Origin: Osedax fenrisi | Lineage: Eukaryota > Annelida > Polychaeta > Sabellida > Siboglinidae | Direction of reading: 5' to 3' | DNA: 64,000 bases | NCBI GenBank assembly: GCA_964019155.1 | Contig: OZ025240.1 | Span: 91,845,198 to 91,909,197 of the forward strand | Shown: positions 35,445 through 64,000 of the stretch, in pieces | Layout of the letters: each line of letters opens with the position of its first letter | How positions within the stretch are numbered: position 1 is the first letter of the stretch | The notes under the pieces: generated by a model | What the model was told of the DNA's origin: nothing | Seen by the model: only the letters and a program-made list of their open reading frames with translations | The model's database searches: none | Translations under genes and position numbers: made by a program

Positions 35445-35522
<78 letters not shown>
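35445..35522. repeat. (ATT)n microsatellite
   Basis: Second long ATT run, 250 bp after the first. The intervening 35194-35444 is non-coding and includes a GATGGTG-rich patch. Confidence 0.95.
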
Positions 35523-35525
<3 letters not shown>

Positions 35526-35677
35526 ATCTCAAAAGGGATCTTAAGGGATCTCTTATATTAATAATATATAATTTATATAATAATATTTAAAATGTATCAA
35601 TAATAGGGGAAGGTGTCATCAAACTAAAAATCTATAATATAATACTTTTTCTATATTATAGGTGTATTATATATGTG

Positions 35678-35722
<45 letters not shown>

Positions 35723-35782
35723 TGGTATACCATATATGGTTAGGCATATATGCTATATATAATCACATATATTATATATATA

Positions 35783-35826
<44 letters not shown>

Positions 35827-35849
35827 CACATGCACAATATGCATTACAT

Positions 35850-36050
35850 ATACACATATACACGTATACACGTACACATGTTCATATAAGCACTGCACTC
35901 ACTGCCGTATGTATCACGTGGTAAGTGGTGGTTTTGTCACCCCACGTGACGCGCCGGTAAATAATTCACATTGTGATGAATCGCCTGTCATTAAGCGCGC
36001 GGCGCGCTACTGTCAGAGAGTGTAACCTTTGAACTGTTACGCAATAGCTG
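35850..36050. promoter_or_regulatory. Candidate regulatory island upstream of otp
   Basis: An abrupt break in AT-rich sequence, with many CpGs (GTGACGCGCCGG, AAGCGCGCGGCGCG) and two CACGTG E-boxes (near 35917 and 35943). Flanked by (AT)n on both sides. Lies about 3.2 kb before the otp start. A regulatory role is inferred only from composition and motifs. Confidence 0.35.
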
Positions 36051-36082
36051 CATAGATAATAGAGATTCGTAATATCTATGCT

Positions 36083-36084
<2 letters not shown>

Positions 36085-36160
<76 letters not shown>
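36085..36160. repeat. Long (AT)n tract
   Basis: About 75 bp of pure AT. Comparable tracts occur at 8998-9066, 22262-22315, 38059-38127, 49727-49811, 53958-54025 and elsewhere. Confidence 0.95.
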
Positions 36161-36163
<3 letters not shown>

Positions 36164-36937
36164 ATATTGTTATATATGGAAATATCGATTTTAAATAAAA
36201 GTATATATATAATAATACTTTATATAAGTTTTAAGGCAATCATGATTATCATCACAATAATGATTACCTCTAGTTATAAGTAATAATTACTAGTTATTCG
36301 ATTCATTATTTTATTATATTAATTAGATATATATATATACAATGTTTCACTGAAATCGAGTATGGTTTAATTATCCGAATATTGTTTATAAATTAACTTC
36401 GCATAATCTATAGGTATATAATATTAATTGGAAATCATTATTAACTTTAGTCTTTATAGGTACAATGTATAGATATATTTGCAGGTACATCTATGTATAT
36501 ATATATATATATATATATAATTTTTGATATATGTTTAATACTTATATATTTTTAATTTGTATAATAATTCAGACATACTTGATGCCTAAAATAATATAAT
36601 ACATATAGAATATTAGATAGGAGATTATTGGTCTTGTATTATTTCTATTCAACCAACGATAATGAAAATTGAATTTAATTGAATAATGTACAATAATACG
36701 TATTATATAATAGTAAGTATATATGCTAAATAAGAAATAAGGGAACGGGAAAAGTTCGCGATGTCAACTATAGTGAATATCTCTATTTTGTAAATGCTAT
36801 ATACTTTTTGTTTATGATGTTTTTGATATTTTGTATATGTATCAATAATACCGAGTTACGTTATATTTTCTATCGATATATTTTATAGTATAGATATCTC
36901 TTTACAATTTTCATATATGAAATTGTATATTGTATAT

Positions 36938-37469
36938 ACATTCAAAGCTCGATAACTCAACATTGACGGGACGGAGTTTTCATGTTGAGTTAGCGAGTAT
37001 GTTGAGTTATCGGATGTATAAATTAATGACTTAATTAATGATTTGTTCACATAAATGCATTCAAAATAGTACTCGTATGATAATATAATAATTGTAATTG
37101 TATTTTTACGTTTATATATTTATATCCATATATTATTAAATAAAACTATGTTGAATAATGTATGTTGATTTATATTTGTTGAGCAATGTAGTTTTTTTAT
37201 TACATGTAAAATATACGAATCCAACAACATATCTTTGTGATATTTTGATTTTTCATAAATGTTGAGTTATCGGATGTATATTTACATGTAATGTATAGGC
37301 TAGGATTATAAAAACGATGTTGAGTTATATGTATGTTGAGTTATATTTGTTGAGTAATAGGGTTTTTGTTAACATGTAAAAGATACGAATCCAACCAAAT
37401 ATTTTTTGGATGTTGAGTTATTGGCAATGTTGAGTTATCGGCATGTTGAGTTATCGAGCTTCTACTGTA
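36938..37469. mobile_element. Pogo/Tigger-like MITE, 532 bp
   Basis: The right end in reverse reads TACAGTAGAAGCTCGATAAC; the left end reads TACATTCAAAGCTCGATAAC. ATGTTGAGTTATCGG words repeat inside near both ends. CAGTAGAA-CTCGATAAC ends are typical of pogo-type Tc1/mariner elements. No transposase seen. A partial copy lies at 42018-42092. Confidence 0.75.
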
Positions 37470-37564
37470 TATATATATATACATTTTTAAGAATAGTAAT
37501 ATAAAAATACATCAATAATCATATAAATAAATGTCACCGGCGCCTTCTCCCAGTTCGAGATAAC

Positions 37565-37575
37565 ACACACACACA

Positions 37576-37620
<45 letters not shown>
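37565..37620. repeat. (CA)n microsatellite
   Basis: Near-pure CA run in the otp upstream region. Confidence 0.9.
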
Positions 37621-37622
<2 letters not shown>

Positions 37623-37639
37623 GTACGACATCGCATATA

Positions 37640-37830
37640 TTGTTATCCGTACTACGGCCTACTTACCCTCATCGTTACGTCATCGATTATCGCGATATTA
37701 CGCGATAGGAAGCAACGCCTTCAGCCACCTCGGCGGTCAAGCCGGAGCTGAGTGACACGCGCGATGAGTGTCCTAAACTTTCGCCTGACGCTAGGTGGTG
37801 TAACTAAACAATAGCACTAATTCGGCTACT
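37640..37830. promoter_or_regulatory. Candidate regulatory island upstream of otp
   Basis: More balanced, CpG-containing sequence (ATCGTTACGTCATCGATTAT, CGATATTACGCGAT, CACCTCGGCGG) between (CA)n and AT-rich DNA, 1.4 kb before the otp start. No frame of note. Regulatory role inferred. Confidence 0.3.
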
Positions 37831-37943
37831 GCTACTGGTACTATAGTATATCGATATATCAAGATAATTCATCATATATAAGCCTATAGGCTTGACCGGT
37901 GTTAAGTCATCTAATAACTGTGATTTACCTTATAAGGTAATTA

Positions 37944-37979
<36 letters not shown>

Positions 37980-38055
37980 TTATTAATAATGTAAATTAAT
38001 GATTACATTTATTCCAGGTATTTTTAATATACACTATTATGTATTAATGATCATA

Positions 38056-38131
<76 letters not shown>

Positions 38132-38759
38132 ATGCTTTAAATAATTAAATATATAAATTATATAATATTAAACACAGATTTTAATTATGAAATGTTATGT
38201 ATATACATTGTATAATATAGTATGTACATTGTACAATATAGTATGTACATTGTATAATATATCATGTACAATATAGTATGTATAATGAATGTTAAACTAG
38301 ATATTATATAATTTTCAGTATTTTATTTTACCAATAATTAATAGCCATTCATAAATTAACTATTATTAACTATTATTAATAAATTAACTAATAACTATTA
38401 GCTATATACGCACTTAATTATTGTATATATTAAATATGTATACTTTCTTATACGAATTAAAAATATATAGAAATCTATGCATGGTACTATTTATACACTA
38501 TAGAGGTTTACATAATAATAACATTGAATTAATTAATACGTAATTGATTTATGTGATGAATTATATAAATATATCTAATTAATAAAATCATATAATTAAT
38601 AGAATAATGATCATCTTTAACCATTTATAATCATTATTGTGATGCTAATGCATGAAGTCATGTGAATTATCATAATTATAATTAATTAATTGAGCAGACG
38701 AGATTAATTCCGTGTATCAATTCTACAATTAGTGATAACGGTACACACTAAAACACAGT

Positions 38760-39181
38760 AACACGATCACAGTTATTAAGAGCGCCAGAGTGAGAGTGAA
38801 GTTAACCTGATAATTACGCGGTGACTTACGTAATGACGCCGCTCACACTCGCGCGCGCACATATACACACACACGCGCATATGCACAATATACGCGGAGT
38901 CACGTGATAAACGACGCGGCATCCTGATTGGACGACAGCGAATCTCGATTACGCAATATCACACAGCTAGGTGTTCCGTGATTTCGGATGTGCCGTCGTC
39001 TCATTGCGACGTAGTCTAACCTCCGAGAAGTACAACGCAACAACCTCTCGATAGGGGCAATTACGGCAGCACCGGTAGTATACTACATATAGTAGTAGTA
39101 GTATCAATAATAACCGAGGCACCACCTATACAAATAGAATATTGTAGTCATAGTTACCCGTATTAATAGTGACCGGTCGTC
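38760..39181 (+). promoter_or_regulatory. Probable otp promoter and 5' UTR region
   Basis: A CpG-bearing stretch directly before the otp ATG. It contains CACGTG at 38901-38906, an inverted CCAAT (GATTGG) at 38926-38931, CTCGCGCGCGCAC near 38848, and TTACGTAATGACG. No convincing TATA box at a fixed distance. The transcription start cannot be placed. Confidence 0.5.
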
Positions 39182-55876
<16,695 letters not shown>

Positions 55877-56680
55877 GTCACAACCGCGTGGCCTACATAG
55901 TACACATTCGACACACGCACCAACGTCGTATTCCGTATCGTCAAAGAGCGCGTACTCCGCACTAATGTACAATGAATAGTATTACATAATAAGTTGTATA
56001 TATATACATTATATAATTATAAATAGTATATTATTTCGATCACGTGACGATCATTATACGATTACGTAACATAGTCTATATGTAATATTTCACCCGACCC
56101 GCGTTTTCACCTTTGTTCATACTGTTATCACACACACACGCACACGCACACGCACACATGCAAATAAACCCTCACACGCACATAAATGCAAAAACCCGCA
56201 CACAAATGAACCCATATAAATACATACACACACAGATATAGACCCACACACATAAACACGCATAAATCCACACACACACACGTACATTATAATAAACCTA
56301 CAAAAATAAACATATACAAAAAAACCCACACATGTATATACCCACAAACACGTACACACACATACGCGCACACATGCACACATACGCACACACGTATTCA
56401 CACCTACGCAGTCACAGTAGCGGTACGATGTTCTATTAATAGAATTAGGAAGCTCGCGCACAACTTTATCACGGCGAAACCTCACTAAACCTCATCAGTG
56501 TGTACGTATACGGTATATTCAAGGACGTGTCCTTTGTATAAGTATACGTAAACATGAATATTATTTTATACGTGCGTGCGTATGTGTATAGATAATTGTT
56601 GAACAAACGCGTACATTTAACGCACGCACGCGCACATCACTATCTACGACGCATCATTATCCGTGACGCAATAAACTGTA
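55877..56680 (+). other. otp: orthopedia 3' UTR region
   Basis: Non-coding. Contains a CA-rich stretch (about 56130-56400) and CpG-containing sequence to 56660. AATAAA at 56670-56675 is a candidate poly(A) signal. The true transcript end is not visible. Confidence 0.45.
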
Positions 56681-57740
56681 TTGTTATGTATCGAGTTTAT
56701 TTTAAAGTTTTATTTTCGAAATTGTTATTCTTTTTATGTATTAAACCATTAACGAAGATCAAACTTTTTTAATATCTTTACACATATCTTCAATGATACA
56801 ATTACAAAAAGTGTATAGATCTATCAACTTCAGTTCAAAAGTAATACTGTCTATACATCAGATGTTGGCATATAATCAGTTTTATCTGATATCTTGGAGA
56901 AACATTCTAGACATATTATTTGTATATATATATACACATAATATATCTAGTATGTTTCTCCTAGATATTAGATAAAACTGATTCCGTGGTATACTATATA
57001 TATAATAAAATAATAAAATATAGTTTATTATGACTTCAAAAAAAACATGGTGATTATAAGCGTCATTAGATAATAAAAACGAAAAACAAATTTTTTAATA
57101 AATAGTAATTGAATACAAAAATAGAACGAAGTACGATGATTTAAAATTGACATACAGTTTAAGTTTAAATAATGAAAATTGATAATCTACAACGAATATC
57201 ATATGGCAGTAAAATTCCAGTTTTCGGAGCAATAACCGAAAAAGCTGATTCAGAGTAGGCTAAAGTTTTATTTATATAGTATTTATAGAGTATTTTATGG
57301 AAATGATCCCTAATATTAGATAATATTATTTGTTTACATTATTGTAATGATGATATATCTATGATATACAAATATTTATCTGTATACAAAATCTCTAATT
57401 TAATTATTATTAAATATTAAATTATTAAATATAATATACAGTCATACATTAGTCATAGGTGACTAATTATTATAATAATATGACTAATTTATAGTACTAT
57501 ATATATATAGTACTATCGACAAGCTATGCTTTTTCTTTCATCCAGGCTATTGTCAATCTGATATTATTATTATTATATATATATATATATTTACTAATTA
57601 ATATTGGTAATTATTAACTAATTATATTAATATTAACGCATTAGTCAAATACCAATACTATTGATAATGCGTGTTTTTATAATAATAAATATATGTAATG
57701 AATAATATAAGTCAACTTAGTATTATATGTACACATATAC

Positions 57741-57782
<42 letters not shown>

Positions 57783-58030
57783 GTAATAGTATGTACAATA
57801 TAATATATTATATGTATACTATTATTAACATGAATATTAATAAATATAAACTATACTTATTTAATTACTGTTTTACATAATGATTTTAATAATATTTATC
57901 AAATAAGATTGTGAATTTATAAATCTATATTTCTATAAAATTAATCTTTAACGAATATATATATATATATATACATTATTTTTTTAGATCACATTTATTA
58001 TTTCAATTATTTAGTTTCGATGTTCAATAC
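56680..58030. other. AT-rich intergenic DNA downstream of otp
   Basis: AT-rich with (AT)n at 57739-57780. No exon, RNA gene or intact element recognised. Confidence 0.5.
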
Positions 58031-58041
58031 ACAGTGTACAG

Positions 58042-59077
58042 TAGACCGGTTCGTTCGAATCAATTTTTAATCCTTCATATAAAATATAATACATATCTAT
58101 ATTTTAGTATAATATTTATTAACAATTTTTATAAAAAAATAGTTACCTTTTGTCACAAAGCATTTAAAGTTTGAAATATAAATTATTATTTTAAAATTAA
58201 AATAAAAATATTTAAAATTAATTATGTATTTGTATTATATTTAATGAATTAATATAATATATACCATTATTTATATTAATTATTAATATAATATCTATAT
58301 TTCATTTTTATATCTAAAAATTACCAATATTAATGTCTCCTAAAACTCGAAAAAATACACCATTTTACAAAGTATTTATTTCAAAATAAATCAAAAAAAT
58401 AATTAATTTAAAAAAATTAATATATATAATTATACTTTACATAAATTTGAGTGATCATATTGTATTGAATTGTGGATATAAGTAAGATATAATAAATGTC
58501 CTTTATACAAATAAAATAAAAAAAAATAAAAAATGTATAAACATATTTTGTATTTCATATTTCAAATAAAAATTCAAAAAAATTTACAAATTATGTTAAT
58601 TTTTTTTCTAAAAATAATTTTTAATTTTTTAATAATTAATTTGTATTGTATTATTATTATCTATAAAGTATATATTTTAATTTTTTAAATTAAATTGTAA
58701 TAATTTATTTATATTAAATTATACGATTTTTAGATATTTTTTTTTACTAAAATTATTTTATAAAATTTGGGTATCTAGATTGTTATGAAAAATATTTTTT
58801 ATTATTAATACTACTTTTAATATATGTTTCTAGGATATATCCATAGTTGGCATAAAAAAAATCAATCAATTTGACAAAAATTGAATAAAACTTATTTCTA
58901 TATCTACCCATGTTAAATTTTATATGTATTCAGTGTCAAAATAAAAAGGTCTCGTGACATAAAATTATTTAAGATATAGGTATACAATTTTAAACACTTA
59001 TTCATCATAGCATACATACTTGTTATAGATGTGAAGGTTTATAAAATTACGAAAACAAATTAGAACGAACCGGTCTA
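58042..59077. mobile_element. Inverted-repeat element with TAGACCGGTTCGTTC ends, 1.04 kb
   Basis: Left end TAGACCGGTTCGTTCGAATC; right end in reverse TAGACCGGTTCGTTCTAATT. The word ACAGTGTAC lies just outside both ends. The interior is very AT-rich with no coding. Superfamily not recognised. Confidence 0.75.
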
Positions 59078-59284
59078 TTTTACAGTGTACATTGTATATT
59101 GTAAAGTATGTTTTAATATTATTATCGATCTGATTACTAAAACAATAGTAATGTAGGATGTATACGTATTGCCTACAGCATACAATCATCATTATCACAT
59201 GCAGATAGTTGTTATAATAAGTTATCTAAATAATGATATAATATAATAAATTATCTATTTATGACTAAATATACATTTTATATA

Positions 59285-59328
<44 letters not shown>

Positions 59329-59829
59329 TTAAATATGTATCTCAATAATTGTAAAATTATAATATAATAATATTTATATCATAAATTTAAAATTATACTT
59401 AGATTTAGTCAATATTATATTATTAATAGTTCTAATTCGAAATATAACAATGATTACATACATATACAGTTATAATACAAACGTGACGTCATTCACAAAC
59501 ATTCTCGTATACGTATACGTATTAATTATAATTAGTAAATAATATCTAAATAACATAATTATTAAAATAATTAACTTTCATTTATGACTTCATAATAAGA
59601 TATTATCTTGATAACGTATTATATAGTATAGAATTGCAATATAAACCTATAATAATTTCGAGGTTATATTTACATTTATTATTTATAAGCGAATCGTCAT
59701 TATTCAAATAACATATATTTAATTTCCACTAAAGAGGTCAACGTTGACCTACTTACTAGAACAAATAAATCTCCAAATCTTATAAAGGTAAATCATAAAA
59801 GGTATTATTATTATTATATTTATGATTTT

Positions 59830-60070
59830 ACACTCATCTAATTGTAGACACTACATTTTTTCGAGACAAATACCCTTAATTTTAAAGAAATTCCAAATAA
59901 ACTATTTCAATAAATGCAAAATAATACAATATTATTCGACTTCCTGTTATAATAGAGTAAAAAATACAATGAATAAAAAAGAAAAAATATAAATTGTTTG
60001 AACTTTCCATGAAGTAAGTAAATCATCATTACATTATTTATATATAAATAAAATAAATACCAAGTATTAT
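59830..60070 (+). repeat. Dispersed repeat, copy B
   Basis: Sense partner of 51560-51810: TTCGAGACAAATACCCTTAA, GACTTCCTGTTATAATAG, TACAATGAATAAAAAAG. Unclassified. Confidence 0.6.
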
Positions 60071-60341
60071 ATAATGAATGCATTCATTAGTTCATGAACT
60101 GAGACAAAGCTAGACCCAACGTCTAACGTAAATCTATAATGCAATCCACATCATTATTTATATTATCCAATATCTGATATAATATTTTTTAATGTATACC
60201 TATAGGTTATATATATATATATATATATACATTAATTTCGTGATTAATTTGAACCCCACAATTTAAAAAGCCTGTAATCACCCCATATATTATAGATAAA
60301 TACACCTATAATCATATTACCAATTACAAATATATTTATGA

Positions 60342-60370
60342 TACAGTTGACTCTCGATATATCAGATTAT
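60342..60370. repeat. Possible pogo-like terminal repeat remnant
   Basis: TACAGTTGACTCTCGATATA resembles the pogo-type CAGTNGA-CTCGATA end. No partner end seen. Confidence 0.3.
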
Positions 60371-60599
60371 ATCAGCTTATAAACCCGCATATTTCATACA
60401 TGTCACCATTATTAGTGTTATGTCTATCGCATGTATTTATCAATATGCCTAGATATAACGACGTCGATATAGGTAGTATACCCATTTATTCGGTCCTTTA
60501 ATTCTAAAATATCGATTATTGACAGTATAGAATAGTAATAGTAACTATAGTTATTATAACTATAACTATATCAATATATATATATATATATATATATAA

Positions 60600-60647
<48 letters not shown>

Positions 60648-60839
60648 CTATACTGTACTAATTATACACTATACTATAAAGGTTAAAATGAATCAACATT
60701 AATCTATCTCCATCTAAACAATGTAACTATATATATACACTTATAACGGTTGTGTATTAAATTAATAAATGAATTAATTAAATTCATCACGAAATAATAC
60801 AATTCATTACCGTGTAGCGATTAATTAAATGCTAGTTTA

Positions 60840-61180
60840 CCCTGTACACTTCACCCGCTAACGGGTCAGCATTATCGCGGCCTAGAAATCGATACGGCGA
60901 GAGGGTATCGATCGTGATATTAGCTAATCGTAAACGTATTACATAACCGTAGTAGTCAAGTGGTCGAGTGGTCGAGTGGTCGAGTGGTCGTAAGGGTGAT
61001 CGTAGAGAGATGTTGTTCGCGCCTTCGTATACGAGTGTAGCGTTGAAATATGACTATTATGACTAAAAAGGAGGAGGGGGAGGATGAGTAGCATAATTCA
61101 TAAGTAAAACATTGGTCCGTGAGCGCGCTTTATTGTAATGTATTGTATATATACACGCGTGTGTAGGGGTGGTAGCGAAC
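60840..61180. promoter_or_regulatory. CpG-containing island with short tandem repeat
   Basis: Mixed sequence (ACGGGTCAGCATTATCGCGG, AAATCGATACGGCGAGAGG) with TGGTCGAG repeated three times plus a partial copy at 60961-60990. Also a GGAGGAGGGGGAGGA patch near 61070. No frame recognised. It could be regulatory DNA for otp or an unseen neighbour. Confidence 0.3.
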
Positions 61181-61238
61181 TGAAGTATAACAATAATAAT
61201 AATATAAAGTGAACACGAGCTTAATACATAATATAAAT

Positions 61239-61274
<36 letters not shown>

Positions 61275-61446
61275 AGTTGTATAATTACATAAGCTAGTAT
61301 AGTATTTTGTAGTAGTGCGGTATGCTAAGTAAGTTATGTATTATGTAGTAATTGCTTATATACATATACATTCTTTTAAATTAATGATTATTGTTAACAT
61401 TATAATGATAACAATTCGTATACGAATATAGTTAGTTAGTTTATAC

Positions 61447-61518
<72 letters not shown>

Positions 61519-62176
61519 GTATCTATATGTGTTATTCAATATTTATATTTAATCATGTAATGTATGTTTTATATAATAATGCACTTAAATAAATAATTTG
61601 TTAAATTAAGTTAAATATTTCACTTCCTTTCACTGTGGTTAATTATTCTTAAATTATATTAATTGTTATAATTCAATCGAGATCATATATTATTATAGTT
61701 ATACAGTACTACATATAGGTACATATATGTACATATATGTACCTATATATGAGTTCAAATTAATATAAATTATATATCATAAGACATATAGATGAGATCT
61801 TGAAATATATAAACAATGTATAATGCATACATATATAGGAATACTTATTGATCACGTAAGCGTGTTCCAATTATAAATTATATAATTTGAATTAATCAAT
61901 ATATTAATTAATAAGATTTCCCTATTAAAAATACCTATAATTATTACTCCATTTATAGAAATTAGTTTTTTAATATGTTCATATATTATATCTGGTTCAT
62001 TATGAATATTATAGAGAATACAAGTATAACATTAAATTAACATATAAATACGATTCTGGCGGGAAGATTATCTCATGTGATGTACTTGACTCGTGCCCAG
62101 GGCGTTATTTTAGCCTGGTGTTCCCTAGAGTTCTGTATAAGTATTTAATTGCATTAAGAATATATTGTGAAATATC

Positions 62177-62219
<43 letters not shown>

Positions 62220-62250
62220 TAATGTATACTCAACATTATTATCGGTTTGG

Positions 62251-62295
<45 letters not shown>

Positions 62296-62414
62296 CCAAT
62301 TATACATAATATACATATTTTAATTGAGTTTTATTTTGCATAGAAATATATTATATTTATTTATTAACTTTCAAACTAAATTTACTACAAACCAATATAC
62401 AAACTAATATATAA

Positions 62415-62459
<45 letters not shown>

Positions 62460-63039
62460 CTGTATATGTATGTGTGTGTGCGGCGTTACCGTGTATGTAT
62501 TTATTATTTTAAATATTATTTTCTTGATATAAATTATAATTTATATTGAATATACTTAAACATATAAATATTCTAATAATTATGTGTATGAATACTCGTT
62601 GAATGTCCTACATATATAGACTATTTAACATATAGTTAATGTGAGATTTCTATCAACATTATTCATTATAAATGTATAATAGATACATGTTAAGTATATT
62701 AATATTCAGATGTATAATCGGTTATAAACAACATTACGCCACTCCACTTACTTTAATAATAACTTCATTTTCTAAATATATATGTCATTCTAAAGTGGTG
62801 ATAAATTATATATATATATATATCAATACTATAAATATATGGGACCAAAGCAATACATTAATAGCTAATATATTCTTAATATAATATAAACCTTAACATA
62901 ACGGTCCAGATTAAAACCTAAACGTTACATTACATATACGTATACGTATATTAATTATATGCAAAATTACACGTAGGATTTTGTAATTAATATAACATTT
63001 AGTATGAATATTTTGTTTAAACATAATTATTTGTGCATT
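61181..63039. other. AT-rich intergenic DNA
   Basis: (AT)n tracts at 61459-61514, 62179-62217, 62257-62290 and 62420-62457 in AT-rich DNA. A short frame at 62672-62884 has no recognisable motif and AT-tract content. No gene supported. Confidence 0.5.
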
Positions 63040-63826
63040 TTAAGGAGATTAACGTGAATCTTTAAAATAAGACTGTCTCTAAAATTAAAAAATTTTAAAA
63101 AAAATTGTATTTAAAATATAGATTACTACATGTATAATGTATGATATGTCAAAATATCATATGTTAATAACATATATAAACTTAAAAACATAATTTTATA
63201 ATATTACCTATTTCTAATAAAAATAATCTTAAAAAATGGCGTAAAAATTACTTTTACATATATTATAACACTGTTTTTAAATAATTTATATAGATGAAAT
63301 TTATGTCAAAATCATGACAAATTATACAAGTTATATAAATATAATATACAAATTGTAAGAATTAGCTAAAATAACTTTTACAATAAAAATAAGAGTTAAA
63401 AAGCAGATAAACAATATAGTCAATTTTAACATAAATTATCTCAGAATATTTGTTTTTTTTTTATGAAAATTGCTATTTCTCAGTAAATAATTAACTAAAC
63501 TTAGTCACATTTTCACATTATGTTTAGTATTATATTTAGTAGTTATAGAAAATATGTGTGATTAGATTAAGAATTGATAAATGATTGATAAATAAAATTT
63601 AAAAATAAATATTTCATTTTGATATATTTTTTACTTTTTTAAAATGCTGATATTTTCAAAACTAATATTCTAATCATTTAAAATTCTATAGAACAATTAA
63701 CACAATATATATTAATGTTATGCAATTTAAATTATATTAAAAATTTAATTATTTCGTGAGATTTATATTTTTTTTTAAATGTTCTATCTAATTACATTGA
63801 AATCTAAAGACTGTGAACCCCCTTAA
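63040..63826. mobile_element. Possible TTAA-flanked inverted-repeat element
   Basis: Left TTAAGGAGATTAACGTGAAT; right end in reverse TTAAGGGGGTTCACAGTCTT. TTAA with a GGGGG-type end suggests a Kolobok- or piggyBac-like MITE. The left end is more diverged. The interior is AT-rich, without transposase. Confidence 0.5.
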
Positions 63827-63960
63827 CTATAGTTTAAATACCGTTCGACTTGTGTTTATTATTTCCAGTAAAATTAGATACTAATATAAATCATACGCAT
63901 GCGTATGTATTCTGCAGTATTCACCTTACATAAAAACGTAAGTTGAACTTTGTTCTGATG

Positions 63961-64000
63961 TAGGGGAAAGTAACCGAATATATAGGGACAGTACCCGAAT
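63961..64000 (+). mobile_element. Start of another AGGGGAAAG-family element (cut by window end)
   Basis: TAGGGGAAAGTAACCGAATA followed by a GGGACAGT word, matching the ends of 46679-47611 and 51017. Confidence 0.7.

Overview
This is a very AT-rich animal nuclear genome window. It has split genes with GT-AG introns, dozens of (AT)n tracts, several long (ATT)n tracts, and many decayed retrotransposons and inverted-repeat DNA elements. A bilaterian-type orthopedia homeobox gene places it in Metazoa, most likely an invertebrate; nothing seen fixes the phylum. The standard genetic code fits both host genes. All calls come from reading translations and splice signals by eye.

Region 1 (about 300-26,500, + strand): the C-terminal two thirds of a neprilysin-like M13 zinc metallopeptidase, recovered as 18 short exons. 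The zinc-binding HEITH and ENLAD motifs and the C-terminal KCKLW are present. The gene carries an in-frame TAA in exon 10, a 10-bp frameshifting expansion of a 5-bp repeat in exon 12, no GT at the expected exon 12 donor, and a phase conflict between exons 4 and 5. It is probably a recent pseudogene, or a gene damaged by assembly errors. Exon numbers count only exons inside the window; the 5' part lies upstream. Introns hold a LINE 3' fragment, minisatellites, a 1.3-kb inverted-repeat element and a small MITE. The last intron (12,695-26,392) holds a LINE with two ORFs, a LINE 3' fragment, an antisense LINE and a Ty3/gypsy-like LTR element. The final 33 codons lie beyond them.

Region 2 (about 26,500-35,500): a retroelement pile-up. 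An antisense LINE is split by a 2.1-kb AGGGGAAAG-ended inverted-repeat element, which itself contains a sense LINE fragment. A near-complete, strongly A-rich LINE follows (31,292-34,997), then long (ATT)n tracts.

Region 3 (about 35,500-56,700, + strand): orthopedia (otp), four coding exons across about 16.7 kb giving a predicted 269-residue protein. It has a Q50 paired-like homeodomain split at the usual 46/47 position and a C-terminal OAR motif. Sharply less AT-rich, CpG-containing islands lie upstream and in the large third intron. They contain a consensus RFX X-box and an inverted pair of perfect PBX-MEIS/PREP decamers, so they are candidate regulatory DNA. MITEs of several families are scattered in the introns.

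Region 4 (about 56,700-64,000): no gene recognised. It holds AT-rich DNA, at least two more inverted-repeat elements, a repeat in inverted orientation to one inside otp intron 3, a CpG-containing island with a short tandem repeat, and the start of another AGGGGAAAG-family copy at the window edge.

The two host genes are functionally unrelated: a peptidase and a neural/neurosecretory transcription factor. Much of the window is repeat-derived.
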